Numbered from the stretch's first letter, positions 43,640-53,715 are shown. The stretch is 64,000 bases of DNA from Psychrobacillus sp044762745 (GCF_044762745.1 NZ_JBIWEX010000004.1:124001-188000); one strand, 5' to 3'. The notes: a model not told the origin generated them from the sequence alone. Made by a program: numbers and translations.

Positions 43640-44857
43640 ATGAAAATACTTAAACGTATCGCACAAGATATTGTGGAAAAAACAAGTGAAGTTTTGCCAT
43701 ACCCTATTAGCATTACGGATAATGAAGGATATATTATTGGGGCTTCAGATATAAGCCGGATCGGAATCTTCCATCAGCCGTCGCTAAAAGTCGTCAAAAC
43801 AAATAAAATGGTAGAGTGTGTGAATAAAATCGACAATAAAGTATTACCCGGGGTAGCTGTTCCACTTAAATTCAATAACCAAGTGATTGGTGTACTTGGA
43901 ATTGTTGGAGAGCCAAAAGAAGTAGATAAATACGGGCAATTGGTTAAAAACCAAGTAGAAATGATGTGTCAAGAGGCTATTAGTAAGGAAATGGCGGAGT
44001 TAAAAGCAAAAATGATTGAATATTTCGTCCACCAAATCATTCATTCTAAAGATAATGAGGTGGATGATCATGTTTTACAATATGCAACTTTACTTAATGT
44101 TGATTTACATGCAAATCGTGTTTGTCTTTTAATAGACATTAATAATCTAACTGAAAAAGTTTCTTCTGAAAAAGGAAAAGTGGGATTGTTAGACGATTTC
44201 TCCTTGCAATATTTTCAAAGGGAAGTTTTAGATTATCTTCGCTTAATCTTCATTGAAAATACGGATGATATTATTTCGGTTTTAAATATCGAACGCTTCA
44301 TTATTATCAAAGCGCTTCCTACTAAGAAATCCTTATCCATTTTAGTAAAAAGCCTCGATGAAAAACTTGAAAAACTAAATGTATTTTTGGAGAGAAAATA
44401 TCAAGTTTCCGCTTACGTTTCAGTTGGTGATACGAGTGATGGGATAAAGGGTGTATCTGAATCTTATCAAAACGCAAAGAAATCAATGACTATTGGAAGG
44501 GATACAGAAAAGGATTCATCGATTCATGTATACAATGAACGGGAAATGTTGCTTCGTCTTCTACCAAAAGAATTGTCAGTAGAATATCAACGAAAGCTTT
44601 CAAACATTATTTCACCATTCATCGAACATGAAAATTATGACGTTTTATCCAGTACATTTATGGAGTATTGCAAATATGACATGAAATTAAGTGAAACTTC
44701 CAGAAATATGTTCATTCATAGAAACACGCTCATTTATCGGCTTAGAAAAATTCAAGAAATTACGTCACTTAATACAAGTGACTTCAAGCACTGTATGCTT
44801 TTGTATACCGCTATCCAATGCTATGACGATACGAAAGTTAAAGCTGCCCACCCTTGA
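43640..44857 (+). CDS. CdaR/PucR-type regulator with sugar-diacid recognition domain
   Basis: 405 aa. Residues 1-130 match the diacid-recognition domain (AQDIVEKTSEVLPYPISITD, then GYIIGASDISRIG). The C-terminal HTH_30 (MFIHRNTLIYRLRKIQEIT, about 360-378) is the PucR/CdaR hallmark. ATG follows AGAAAGGACATCACTCG. It is divergent from the CoA-transferase operon and probably activates it. Its classical ligands are glucarate or glycerate, so a hydroxy- or keto-acid signal is plausible here. Confidence 0.87.
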   Translation: MKILKRIAQDIVEKTSEVLPYPISITDNEGYIIGASDISRIGIFHQPSLKVVKTNKMVECVNKIDNKVLPGVAVPLKFNNQVIGVLGIVGEPKEVDKYGQLVKNQVEMMCQEAISKEMAELKAKMIEYFVHQIIHSKDNEVDDHVLQYATLLNVDLHANRVCLLIDINNLTEKVSSEKGKVGLLDDFSLQYFQREVLDYLRLIFIENTDDIISVLNIERFIIIKALPTKKSLSILVKSLDEKLEKLNVFLERKYQVSAYVSVGDTSDGIKGVSESYQNAKKSMTIGRDTEKDSSIHVYNEREMLLRLLPKELSVEYQRKLSNIISPFIEHENYDVLSSTFMEYCKYDMKLSETSRNMFIHRNTLIYRLRKIQEITSLNTSDFKHCMLLYTAIQCYDDTKVKAAHP

Positions 44858-44882
44858 GAATTCAAGAATAGGCAGTTTTTTT
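44844..44882 (+). terminator. Terminator after the CdaR-type regulator
   Basis: CTGCC (44844-44848) pairs with GGCAG (44871-44875). An inner stem CTTGA/TCAAG overlaps the stop codon; T7 follows on the plus strand. Confidence 0.7.
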
Positions 44883-44889
44883 ATACTCA

Positions 44890-46371
44890 TTAATTATTAT
44901 CAATTTGTGCTCTTTGTAATTTACCACTGTAATCTATATAGACTGATTTCCACTCCGTGTATACATCAAGTGCAGCTACACCAGAATCTCTATGTCCATT
45001 CCCCGTTCCTTTTGTTCCTCCGAACGGAAGGTGGATTTCAGCTCCAGTCGTACCAGCATTAATATAAACGATTCCAGTATCTAAATCTCTCATTGCTTGG
45101 AACGCCCGATTTACATCTGCTGTAAAGATGGAACTCGATAAACCAAATTCTACATTGTTATTTATTTCGATTGCCTCTTCTAAACTATTTACAGAAATAA
45201 TAGATACAACTGGACCAAAGATTTCTTCTTTTGCAATTCGCATTTCTGGTGTTACATCCGTAAAGATCGTTGGCGCATAGAAGTTCCCACCATCTAACCC
45301 AATTTCGGATACAATATGCCCACCAGCAAGTAGCCGAGCACCTTCTCTTTGACCAATTTGCACAAAATCATGAATTTTTTCAAGAGCAGAGCGATTGATA
45401 ACTGGACCCACTTTCACCGACTCATCTGCACCATCGCCTAGCGTCAATTCTCCAATACGGTCCACTAGCTTTTGCTCTAGCTCAGCTTTCACATATTGAT
45501 GGACAATAATTCTGCTCGTTGCAGTGCATCGTTGACCACTTGTTCCAAATGCCCCCCATAAAATACTATCTACCGCAAGATCTAAATCAGCATCAGCCAA
45601 TACAGTTACAGCATTTTTACCGCCCATTTCAAGAGATGTTCGTTTTAGTAGTTCACCGGCACGCGCATTAATAGCACTACCAACTTCATTAGAACCAGTA
45701 AATGAGATTAGATCGATGTCAGGATGTTCTACTATTGCATTTCCTACAACACTTCCTGAACCATTTACTAGATTTAATAACCCTTTTGGCAAGCCCGCTT
45801 CTTCGTAGATTTTAGCAAACTCATAAGCAGTCATTGGTGTTTCAGTTGCCGGTTTCCAAACAACCGCATTACCAGTTACTAGAGCTGGAAGTGACTTCCA
45901 TGAAGCAATCGCAATTGGGAAATTCCATGGAGTGATTAAACCTGCTACCCCAACTGGAATTCGCACACTCATCGCAAATTTATTGCGTAGCTCCGACGGA
46001 ACAGTATCCCCAAATTGACGACGACCTTCCCCAGCCATATAAAAAGCCATATCAATCGCTTCTTGCACTTCACCTCTTGCCTCTTCAATCACTTTACCCA
46101 TTTCACTAGTGAGTACTTGCGCAATTTTTTCTTTGCGCTCTTTTAACAGGAATGCAACTTTATATAAAAATTCCGCTCGCTCGGGAGCTGGTACAAGACG
46201 CCATTCTTTTTGTGCCTTCTTTGCTGCTTGAACCGCACGATCTACATCTTCTTTCGTCGATTGTGTAACTTCACCAAGTACTTCTCCATTCGCAGGATTC
46301 AAAATCTCTACATATTTACCTGATGATGATTCGCTCCACTCGCCGTCAATATAATTAAGATATTTTTTCAT
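44890..46371 (-). CDS. Aldehyde dehydrogenase (NAD(P)+)
   Basis: 493 aa. Residues TPWNFPIAIASWK form the cofactor site, the general base Glu is in LEMGGKNAV, and the nucleophile Cys is in SGQRCTATSR. It is closest in style to 2-oxoglutaric semialdehyde/succinic semialdehyde type enzymes. ATG 46371 follows GGGAGGAACATAT; the frame is open 16 codons upstream. Convergent with the CdaR-type gene. It probably oxidises an aldehyde to the acid used by the neighbouring operons. Confidence 0.9.
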   Translation of the reverse strand: MKKYLNYIDGEWSESSSGKYVEILNPANGEVLGEVTQSTKEDVDRAVQAAKKAQKEWRLVPAPERAEFLYKVAFLLKERKEKIAQVLTSEMGKVIEEARGEVQEAIDMAFYMAGEGRRQFGDTVPSELRNKFAMSVRIPVGVAGLITPWNFPIAIASWKSLPALVTGNAVVWKPATETPMTAYEFAKIYEEAGLPKGLLNLVNGSGSVVGNAIVEHPDIDLISFTGSNEVGSAINARAGELLKRTSLEMGGKNAVTVLADADLDLAVDSILWGAFGTSGQRCTATSRIIVHQYVKAELEQKLVDRIGELTLGDGADESVKVGPVINRSALEKIHDFVQIGQREGARLLAGGHIVSEIGLDGGNFYAPTIFTDVTPEMRIAKEEIFGPVVSIISVNSLEEAIEINNNVEFGLSSSIFTADVNRAFQAMRDLDTGIVYINAGTTGAEIHLPFGGTKGTGNGHRDSGVAALDVYTEWKSVYIDYSGKLQRAQIDNN

Positions 46372-46875
46372 ATATGTTCCTCCCATTTTTAGAAAACAAT
46401 TTAGTTCAATCAATTTCATAAAAGGAAATGACCTTATAATCCGAACAAGGTTGATTTACGCTACAGGCGAACGCCTTCCACTTCAAATTTCCAACAATAG
46501 ATAAAGAGGGATTTGCCCCAATCTATTCGATTGATAATTCACAACATCACCTACTTTTTCAGAATCTTCATAATATTAGATGTTTACACTTCCAATTTAC
46601 CGTTTTTCATCGGTGAATACTATGGTTGTATTGCACAAAGATTAGCCCAAAAGATAAGGATATTTCGTATAACTTGTTCAAATGGTACACAAAAAACTGC
46701 TATGTGAGTGTAAATTAAACAGTCTTGAAATATTAAATGCATAAAGTAGATTAAACGTACACTATAAAGAACAATTGGTGCATTAACACCTAGACAGCCA
46801 TCTTGTAGAAAGATTACCTTCAAAGGGATCAGGACACTTCAAAAAATAATTCACCTGAGCCGCATTCTTTTCCCT
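46372..46875. other. Intergenic region without recognised gene
   Basis: About 500 nt. Several frames are open for 60-70 codons but show no ribosome site or family likeness. A short hairpin AGGCG/CGCCT lies at 46465-46476. Otherwise I see nothing. Confidence 0.4.
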
Positions 46876-47088
46876 TTACTTAAAGGATTTTTGAAATGGC
46901 CTAAAACTAATATCTGCTAAAATCATGGACGTAGGTATAATAATCACAATTACAACGAAAGAGATAAGCTCCGTCATTGGATTAAACGGGACAAAAGCGT
47001 TAAAGAAATATTGCATTATTTTCCAAAGAGTAATGAATATAACTACTGAAAACAAAAGAAGTATTAGATTTGCAATGATTTTCTTCAT
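46876..47088 (-). CDS. Small membrane protein, two segments
   Basis: 70 aa. Two hydrophobic segments (IIANLILLLFSVVIFITLW at 4-22; ISFVVIVIIIPTSMILADI at about 41-59), short basic C-terminus. ATG 47088 follows AGAGGAGGAGA. I recognise no family. It lies in a gene-poor stretch beside a gene fragment. Confidence 0.55.
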   Translation of the reverse strand: MKKIIANLILLLFSVVIFITLWKIMQYFFNAFVPFNPMTELISFVVIVIIIPTSMILADISFRPFQKSFK

Positions 47089-47192
47089 TCTCCTCCTCTT
47101 TTCGTTAACGACGCATAGGAACAATTAGTAGCAATAAAACCGATCATAATAAAGTGATATACTAAATCGTTTAGACAATTTGACCCGTTCTT

Positions 47193-47327
47193 TCACTTTG
47201 TAATATCCAGAGAATTGAAGCTTATTTCTGTATAAATCAAAAATAATATGAAAATTGCTATGTCTGATAATAGATTATGCACACTAACTCCCCAAAAATG
47301 ATAAATTGAATTAACTAAACCTCCCAT
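47193..47327 (-). pseudogene. Membrane-protein gene fragment
   Basis: A 44-codon frame with hydrophobic content (HNLLSDIAIFILFLIYTEI). The same frame is open another 14 codons upstream without a start codon, and those codons also read as membrane protein (IDLLLAILGGLMGG). It looks like the tail of a lost gene. Confidence 0.35.
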
Positions 47328-47491
47328 CAGTCCTCCAAGTATGGCTAGTAATAGGTCTATACGATTTAAATTCTAAAATCCGCAAATTCGAGGGAAAAAC
47401 ACGTTTTATATTCACCTTTATATGAATAGGAAAATTTTAAGATGCTTAACATTGACTGAACTGGAGAATATACGATGGAAGAGGTGATCGT

Positions 47492-48745
47492 ATGTCAAAG
47501 CTGTTATATTTGCTAATTATTTTCTGTTTGATTTTCCCAGCGGCTATCTATGCGGAAACAAATACGTTAGGTGTAAAAGTGGCTTTTGTTCGGGATGGTT
47601 ATGTATGGATAAAAGATAACGGGATAGAAGAAAAAATAACAGACAAACAAGCAGTATACAATTATCCCCCATCTTGGTCATTCGACGGGACACTAATCCT
47701 TTATCAGAAAAACGTACGTGGTAACATAAATAAATCAATAGAAACTTCAAATGAGTTATGGGTATATGATGTAAGTACGAGAAAGCATCATAAAATCTTT
47801 TATGACGGGTATAACCCGAAATGGTCTCCTACCGAGAATATTGTCGCTTTCACCGATAGAGGAGTGTTAAATATATCAAATTTAGAAACCTTTACGAACA
47901 TTGCTTTAGGTGTTGATAGTTATGAGTGGCATCCTAACGGTAAAGGCTTTATTGCATCGTCAAGCGCTTCGCTTCGACCAGATGGTTGGACTAATCCCGT
48001 GCTCTTTACAATAACACTGACAGATGATTATTTTAAAAACTGGGATTTAACGAAACATGTGAAAAAGCTATTTGTCATTCCAAAAGAAATAGGGATAAAC
48101 GATAAAAGAATCATGTCCATCAACGCAGGGTCATTTAGTTTTTCTCCCAATGGGCAATGGATTTCCTTTATTGTTAATCCGACCGGTTCTTTGTCTATGG
48201 ATAGTGATATGCTTTGTATCATCTCAGAAGGTGGAGATGATTTTGAGGTAATTGATGAAGTAATTCTCGATTTCAAACCAAAATGGGCAATTACCAAAAA
48301 TACGCTCGGCTATATTGCAGGTGGAGGTCGAATTGTATTTGGCTTTAAAAATAAAGATTTGAAAGTCACGGAACTTCCCGCTGCTCCTAGTCTAAATCTC
48401 ACACCAAATAACTTTGCAGAAATGGGTTTTACATGGGTGAATGATATGTCACTTATTGTTTCCAGAGTGCAAGAATCCGAATGGTCAAATGATCCGACAA
48501 AACGCCCAAAACCATCTTTATATTATGTAGCGATTAATGGTCAAAAACAACTAAAAATAACGACGCCTAAAAAAGAATTTGGAGATTATAATCCACTGTT
48601 TTTAAAATCCATCAACAAAATTACATGGATCAGAAAGAGTGATATTATCGCAACAAAGAAAGATTTATGGATTGCTGATCCGAATGGTAATAATGCCGAA
48701 GTTTGGATACATGACATTGAAGGATATGGATTTTTTCCGTTTTAG
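47492..48745 (+). CDS. Secreted beta-propeller (TolB/WD40-like) protein
   Basis: 417 aa. A signal peptide (LLYLLIIFCLIFPAAIYAET) ends at about residue 22. Then repeated blades are seen: YNYPPSWSFDGTLILYQ, YNPKWSPTENIVAFTD and FSFSPNGQWISFI have the aromatic-S-P-D/N-G pattern of TolB propellers. It is probably extracytoplasmic. The ATG follows GAGGTGATCGT. A single-gene unit with a likely promoter TTAACA-N17-TATACG upstream. Its role is unknown. Confidence 0.75.
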   Translation: MSKLLYLLIIFCLIFPAAIYAETNTLGVKVAFVRDGYVWIKDNGIEEKITDKQAVYNYPPSWSFDGTLILYQKNVRGNINKSIETSNELWVYDVSTRKHHKIFYDGYNPKWSPTENIVAFTDRGVLNISNLETFTNIALGVDSYEWHPNGKGFIASSSASLRPDGWTNPVLFTITLTDDYFKNWDLTKHVKKLFVIPKEIGINDKRIMSINAGSFSFSPNGQWISFIVNPTGSLSMDSDMLCIISEGGDDFEVIDEVILDFKPKWAITKNTLGYIAGGGRIVFGFKNKDLKVTELPAAPSLNLTPNNFAEMGFTWVNDMSLIVSRVQESEWSNDPTKRPKPSLYYVAINGQKQLKITTPKKEFGDYNPLFLKSINKITWIRKSDIIATKKDLWIADPNGNNAEVWIHDIEGYGFFPF

Positions 48746-48758
48746 TCATCACTGACAC

Positions 48759-48799
48759 AAACCATTCAGACTCTCTTCAGAATTGTGTTTGAATGGTTT
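48759..48799 (+). terminator. Hairpin after the propeller gene
   Basis: 10-bp perfect arms (48759-48768 and 48790-48799) with a 21-nt loop, 13 nt after the stop codon. There is no clear T-run, so it is a weak terminator or a processing site. Confidence 0.45.
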
Positions 48800-48844
48800 A
48801 TGATACAAGGAAGAAAACTAAATCACACCACTTCTTTTCTTTAC

Positions 48845-49516
48845 TTATACGAATATTTTTTCCAGTTTCTTTATTGACTCATCACTACAAATATTTGAAA
48901 AAAAAGATAAAAGATATTTTCTTGCATCTTCTTTATCTTTATTAATGACGTCTATTGTATTTCTTACAGCCCAAGAGTCGTATGTCTCAAAAGCTGTACT
49001 GCTCCAGCCATTCTTTTCACCTTCAGCGTTTTTTTTCACTTGTATACCTGAAATTACAATATCTATTGATCCTTGTAATTCTAATAATGCGTTATCAAAT
49101 ATCTTCTTTTTGTCTCTTTCCTTTAGTCCTGCCTTTATTCTTAATGCCCTTGTGTCTATTCCTTCCTCTTGGCCAATGATTTTGTTTATTTCAAATGCTT
49201 CTTTTGATACGTTTCCATTAAAATAACGTTCTTCGATGGACTCGGTATAACCTAAAACTTTCTTTATATATGGAAGAAGCTGACTGGAAACCAATACCGA
49301 TTTTTTCTTAATGAATTTACCGTATGCCGCAACTCCGTCTGTTGAAAATCTTGTCCTCCAAATCCAAGGAGCAAACTCTGATTCAGAATGCCAATACTCT
49401 GGAGAAGTAATCGTATTTAAAGAGGGGAAATCAGGTATTAAAGGGGCAAGGGGGAGTAAACCAATCTCTTCTATTACACCTATCGCTTCCTCATATGTTT
49501 TCACTTTATATTCCAT
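48845..49516 (-). CDS. AlkZ-related protein
   Basis: 223 aa. The segment LLPLAPLIPDFPSLNTI, followed by FAPWIWRTRFSTDGVAAYGKF, resembles small proteins annotated as AlkZ-related (winged-helix DNA glycosylase relatives, shorter than AlkZ). The QxQ motif of AlkZ is not seen, so glycosylase activity is doubtful. ATG 49516 or TTG 49519 may start; GGGAG lies upstream. Single gene. Confidence 0.5.
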   Translation of the reverse strand: MEYKVKTYEEAIGVIEEIGLLPLAPLIPDFPSLNTITSPEYWHSESEFAPWIWRTRFSTDGVAAYGKFIKKKSVLVSSQLLPYIKKVLGYTESIEERYFNGNVSKEAFEINKIIGQEEGIDTRALRIKAGLKERDKKKIFDNALLELQGSIDIVISGIQVKKNAEGEKNGWSSTAFETYDSWAVRNTIDVINKDKEDARKYLLSFFSNICSDESIKKLEKIFV

Positions 49517-49613
49517 CAATTTGTTATCTCCCTTTTAAAAATTGGCATATGTCTAATTTCTATATTCAGTTTAGATTTTCCTTCTTGAAGTCCATACTCT
49601 TAGATGAACATGT

Positions 49614-49660
49614 AAAAAAATTGTTTCAGGCTTATTTTTCATAATAAGGGACAAACAATT
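49614..49660 (-). terminator. Terminator of the acetyltransferase gene at 49681
   Basis: 8-bp outer stem (49619-49626 and 49653-49660) with an inner CTTATT/AATAAG stem, followed by TTTTTTT on the minus strand, 20 nt after the stop codon. Confidence 0.82.
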
Positions 49661-49680
49661 GAAATCTGAACAAAATTGTT

Positions 49681-50562
49681 TTACGCTTCCGAAGTAATAG
49701 GATGTTTCAAATTTCCGGGAAAATAATTATCACCATTTGTTTTCACAAATAAAGCTCCACTACCATTTATAGGACTACTTTCAAATAGAAAGCCTTCATA
49801 ATCTGGGGTGTAATGAAAAATTATCCTTTTGCTTCCCTCACCTGAGATTTCTATTAGAATATGGTTAAAGTTTATTTTTTGCTTACTGATGATATCAAAA
49901 AGATTAATTTGGTTTTCGTCTTCTCTATAAATTATTATTGCATCTTCGGATTCAAGATAATAAATGTCATTACAAAAAACTGTCAAGCAATAATACATTA
50001 AAATTTCATGGGAGTTTACAGTTGAAAACCGTTGGGAAACAGGTATTCTCTCTTTAGCAAATTTAAAAATAAATTTTATTTCATCCATATTTGTTATGTC
50101 CAGTTTACGGAGGGCATTTTTGGATTTTTGATTGGACAAATAATTCATGGAAAATTGATATTCTTCCACTATTTCAAAGCCAAACTTCGGATAAAAATCT
50201 AAAACGTTCTCATTTGCAAAAAGGTATATCAAATCGTACATTTTATAATCATCTAAAACTTTATTCATTAAACTTTTAGAAAGCCCCCTGTTTCGGTAAT
50301 CAGGATGAGTCATCACTGTTCCAACTTGTAATGCCCGTTTTTGATTACCTTGTATAATAAGATCAATGATATTAATTGAAACATTTGCTACAACTTTATC
50401 CTCTACCACATATGAAAAAGGGATGTATCCCATTCCCCAAAACCCATGTTGATACCAACCTTTAAAATTCAAGCCAAAAACACTATTAGCAAGTTCGAAA
50501 AAGCTCTCTCTATGTTGCTCATTATCTCTATAATTTTTAATGAATTGTAACTCTCCCAACAA
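49681..50562 (-). CDS. GNAT acetyltransferase, Eis-like, two-domain
   Basis: 293 aa. The N-terminal GNAT has the acetyl-CoA loop THPDYRNRGLSKSLMNKVL and the C-terminal motif FYPKFGFEIVEEYQF. Residues 150-293 add a second domain, as in long GNATs of the Eis group. TTG start with GGAG 9 nt upstream. Substrate unknown. Confidence 0.82.
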   Translation of the reverse strand: MLGELQFIKNYRDNEQHRESFFELANSVFGLNFKGWYQHGFWGMGYIPFSYVVEDKVVANVSINIIDLIIQGNQKRALQVGTVMTHPDYRNRGLSKSLMNKVLDDYKMYDLIYLFANENVLDFYPKFGFEIVEEYQFSMNYLSNQKSKNALRKLDITNMDEIKFIFKFAKERIPVSQRFSTVNSHEILMYYCLTVFCNDIYYLESEDAIIIYREDENQINLFDIISKQKINFNHILIEISGEGSKRIIFHYTPDYEGFLFESSPINGSGALFVKTNGDNYFPGNLKHPITSEA

Positions 50563-50613
50563 GTATCACTCCCTTCATATTTCTACTTCTATATCATTGC
50601 TCTAAGAGCACTA

Positions 50614-50748
50614 TTATTCATATTCAGGCGTACAGCGGCGTAAAAAAAACACAAAACGAGCAGAATCTTCAGCCGCCATCCCATATTGAAAAACAAGCAA
50701 CTGCCATTGTTCGGTATGCTGTTTGGGGACTAGAAAACCTCCTTGCAC
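50614..50748 (-). other. Orphan 44-codon open frame, possible gene tail
   Basis: GTG to TAA; contains QHTEQWQLLVFQYGM and ARFVFFLRRCTPEYE. There is no ribosome site and I recognise no family, but the composition is protein-like. It may be the end of a lost gene. Confidence 0.25.
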
Positions 50749-50791
50749 CAAGTTGAGCGATTAACTTTCATGGGAGTTCAATTCAATAGCG

Positions 50792-51370
50792 TTAGTGACT
50801 ATTTTGTCTTACGCATTCTTCTTTGTTAAGCGTGTAATGATAATGCGATTGTCCTTCCATTTCAATATTTCCATTAAAACGAAAACCACATTTTTGAATA
50901 ACTTTATTTGAGCTAACATTGCGGGGCAGAATAACTGCATTAAGTTGTTCTATATTTGTATTCTCAAACAAATATTTTTTCAAGCCTTTTACTGCTTTGG
51001 TTGTGTATCCACGATTTCTATAATGTTTTGAAATAGCATAAGCAATTTCCTGATTTGGTTCACTTAGCCCTTCTTTAGTACCTGTATTGCAGAAACCAAT
51101 AAATTTGCCAGTTTCCTTTAATACAATTCCCAACTTCAAATAATTTTGACCATCGATATTAGGTACAGCTGACAAAAACTCTTTATTGGATGGAATCTCA
51201 TAATTTGTAACCCAATTCAATCGTTGTTTTCTTGTTGAAAGCCAATCAGGCAGAAATTCATAAACTTCAGCTTGTGAGGTAATTTCATAAATACTATCTA
51301 CATCTTCAATTCTAAACTCTCTCAGTAATATTTCACCACAGTCTATTGTAAATAAATTGTTCATATCCAT
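50792..51370 (-). CDS. GNAT acetyltransferase, RimJ/RimL type
   Basis: 192 aa. LLREFRIEDVDSIYEI starts the domain, and the acetyl-CoA site is ISKHYRNRGYTTKAVKGL; NVSSNKVIQKCGFRFNG is the RimJ/L tail. The start is uncertain: ATG 51370 (after AAAGGGAATGGATTGGGG) or ATG 51364. Probably an amine or peptide N-acetyltransferase. Monocistronic. Confidence 0.82.
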   Translation of the reverse strand: MDMNNLFTIDCGEILLREFRIEDVDSIYEITSQAEVYEFLPDWLSTRKQRLNWVTNYEIPSNKEFLSAVPNIDGQNYLKLGIVLKETGKFIGFCNTGTKEGLSEPNQEIAYAISKHYRNRGYTTKAVKGLKKYLFENTNIEQLNAVILPRNVSSNKVIQKCGFRFNGNIEMEGQSHYHYTLNKEECVRQNSH

Positions 51371-51610
51371 CCCCAATCCATTCCCTTTGCAAACATTCAC
51401 TCTGCACTAAATTAAATAATTCCATCTTCAATAGTCCATTAATCTAAATAGACTAAGACTGAGTATTCAAAAATAATTAGCTGGTTCATTTCTTTTCGCC
51501 ATTTATAAGAGTTGACTAGATTATAGCTGTTTTACATTATTTAAATAAACCTCATACTTAATTCTTAAAAGAAAATAAGCAAATGCGGCTTAAGAACACA
51601 TCAGCTTATT

Positions 51611-51813
51611 TCAAACGTTCGATCTCTTTTCATTGAGTGCAATTCTTTGAATGCTTTTTGATGACAAATAATATTTTCTACACAAAGTAACCATATCCAT
51701 TCCTGCTAGATAATCGTTATAAATATTAGAATTTCATAAATCCAATTCTCTTTTTGTTATATTAACTGTACCAACTCAGCTGGTAGAACATTCTTTGCTT
51801 TTTTATAGCTCAT
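51611..51813 (-). pseudogene. CD3324-family HTH protein, degraded
   Basis: ATG 51813 with AGGGGTGCAAAA opens MSYKKAKNVLPAELVQLI and then a stop. About 60 nt later another frame reads NDYLAGMDMVTLCRKYYLS and SKSIQRIALNEKR. Start and end match the small CD3324-like proteins (about 90 aa), but the middle is lost and the frame is shifted. Not in use. Confidence 0.6.
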
Positions 51814-52015
51814 TTTTGCACCCCTAAATATAAATATTTATTTTAGGAAAGCAAAGGCTATCTTTATTTATTTTTTATACAATAGCTTTTGCTATGCAAT
51901 AATAGTATTCCTTCTCATCCAAGTAAAAATGTTGTTCTATCTTTTATCGACGGACTCTCTACAATTCAATTTGCAAAAACCAAGTGCAAAACAAGAGTTG
52001 AATCTACAGTTACGC
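51814..52015. other. Intergenic stretch
   Basis: AT-rich upstream region of the CD3324-like remnant. CTAAATATAAATATTTATTTTAG at 51824-51846 is a near-perfect palindrome. No gene is seen. Confidence 0.3.
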
Positions 52016-52309
52016 TTAACTCTCGGAACTGTATGTGACCCAAATTCTATAAATGATTTTTCCATCTACTCGTGTTTTTACTTTATTTACATTAACCCCT
52101 ACATTTAAGTAATTTGCCCATTCAGGTATAAAATCGATTAAATAATCAATAACTTTTGCATCAGGTGTTGCATATCCCACTTTAACTCTACTAATTAGGT
52201 TATTAGAAAAATCATGATATAATGAATCTGTCCATTCATAAGCTTCGATTAACGAATCAAAGATTCTATTATCTTCCGCATGCTGCCCATTAATCCATTT
52301 TATTTTCAT
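52016..52309 (-). CDS. Hypothetical protein
   Basis: 97 aa from ATG 52309, which follows AGGGG at 8 nt. The frame is open 35 codons further with a hydrophobic stretch (FFVAGFQLTSYLITYLL) but without a ribosome site. The protein is soluble-looking, with DYLIDFIPEWANYLNVG. I recognise no family. It follows the kinase-like gene on the same strand by 105 nt. Confidence 0.5.
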   Translation of the reverse strand: MKIKWINGQHAEDNRIFDSLIEAYEWTDSLYHDFSNNLISRVKVGYATPDAKVIDYLIDFIPEWANYLNVGVNVNKVKTRVDGKIIYRIWVTYSSES

Positions 52310-52414
52310 CGGCAAGACCCCTAGATAATCTAAATAAACCCTATCCAATAGATAGGTAATTAAATAACTTGTCAGTTGAAATCCAGCAACAAAAAAATAG
52401 CTCATATTCCTCAT

Positions 52415-52975
52415 CTATAAATTAAATTCTTCCTTTATCATACGAGCGACTTCCATTGCATCCAAGTTCGTATTGTTGATTCGTAAGTAGTTTTTTGTTT
52501 TAATCTCACCTTCAAACGAATTTAACCTTCTATTTTCTAATGTACTAAGTAAATGTTGTTCGGATTGTTCGACATTTCGCTTAGTAGGTTTATGTTCTAG
52601 CCGATGAGTTGTTTTATTTCGAACAAGCCTTTCTTCTACATCCGCTTCCAATTCAACGAAATAAATCTCTACCCCTTGCGAGCTAAAAATATTACATATG
52701 TATTCAATCTCTTCCCAGTCTTCTTTTTTATCGAAGTACCATATTTTAGTGAATATAAGACCATATTGTTCACTTTGGGAAAAGGAATGAAATATTTCTC
52801 TTCGAAATAATTGTGTTAGACGCCACATTTCAGGAGTAAATCCGTATAAAGGTTCTAATAAATCAATGGTCATATGGTTATGAAAAAGCTTTAACTCTGT
52901 TATATTAGTTAGTTCTTGTCCAATTGTCATTTTCCCAACAGCTTGTGGTCCAAATACAAAAACAAATTTTTCCAT
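52415..52975 (-). CDS. P-loop (shikimate kinase-like) nucleoside/metabolite kinase
   Basis: 186 aa. Walker A FVFGPQAVGKMTIGQEL at residues 4-20 and a lid-like region with ERLVRNKTTHRLEHKP fit small P-loop kinases. ATG 52975 follows GGAGG at 7 nt. The frame continues 43 codons upstream (SNVVIGLINSETEELVGL), which looks like the tail of a lost gene fused by chance. Substrate unknown. Confidence 0.65.
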   Translation of the reverse strand: MEKFVFVFGPQAVGKMTIGQELTNITELKLFHNHMTIDLLEPLYGFTPEMWRLTQLFRREIFHSFSQSEQYGLIFTKIWYFDKKEDWEEIEYICNIFSSQGVEIYFVELEADVEERLVRNKTTHRLEHKPTKRNVEQSEQHLLSTLENRRLNSFEGEIKTKNYLRINNTNLDAMEVARMIKEEFNL

Positions 52976-53154
52976 TTCATTTCCTCCACAGGATTGATGT
53001 TGCAAGCCTACTAATTCTTCTGTTTCGCTATTTATTAATCCGATCACTACGTTACTATTATCTATCATATTTTTGATTTCAGAGAGTTGCGGATGCTGTG
53101 TCAACCATTCATTTTTAAATAAGTCCTTCCCATGGCTCCTTTCATTTCCTTTTA

Positions 53155-53694
53155 CTACTTTGTTAATTCTTTTGAATAAATAATCGGAGCATAATTACTG
53201 CTAGATACTTTTATAATGGCCACCTCTTTTATCTTTCCATATATAATGTCATTTCTTTTCGAACAACAATCAAATGCCTCTAGTAATTTTTCAGAAGATA
53301 ATCTATTTGCTATAGTACAATGAGGTATCCAGCTATTCGGCAAATAAAATGAATTAGGATCATCATTAAATTGCTGAAAATTCCTGTGATGATTAGCATG
53401 AAACTCAAATAATTCTTCCGTAACAGTTGGTGAAAAAAACAATGTTCCCGAATTCAAAAATGAGCCAATTGCATTAAATGTAATATCAATAGCTTGTTTG
53501 TCATTATAAAATTCATCCATTAATTTCATATACTCGTTTTTGTATATTTTGTTGTAACTCGCCAAAGTGATATGTGGTCTTCGGTTTTCTACTTCATATG
53601 CATAATAAGAAATCGATTTTTCTTTTAACTCTTTCCATATATCTGTAATCATTTGCTCGGTCTGTTCATCAAACAACGCAATTATTCCATACAT
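53155..53694 (-). CDS. 2'-5' RNA ligase family (2H phosphoesterase)
   Basis: 179 aa. The two HxT motifs of 2H phosphoesterases are present: RPHITLASYN and WIPHCTIANRL, about 85 residues apart. Members hydrolyse or form 2',5'- or cyclic phosphodiester bonds in RNA or small molecules. ATG follows AGAGGGTGAAGAAAT. Monocistronic. Confidence 0.85.
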   Translation of the reverse strand: MYGIIALFDEQTEQMITDIWKELKEKSISYYAYEVENRRPHITLASYNKIYKNEYMKLMDEFYNDKQAIDITFNAIGSFLNSGTLFFSPTVTEELFEFHANHHRNFQQFNDDPNSFYLPNSWIPHCTIANRLSSEKLLEAFDCCSKRNDIIYGKIKEVAIIKVSSSNYAPIIYSKELTK

Positions 53695-53715
53695 ATTTCT
53701 TCACCCTCTATTTTT

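Noticed and set aside
46620..46823. 67-codon minus-strand ORF starting MKVIFLQD, like the start of ribosomal protein L9
   Set aside because: The likeness ends after eight residues, the rest is not L9, and there is no good ribosome site.
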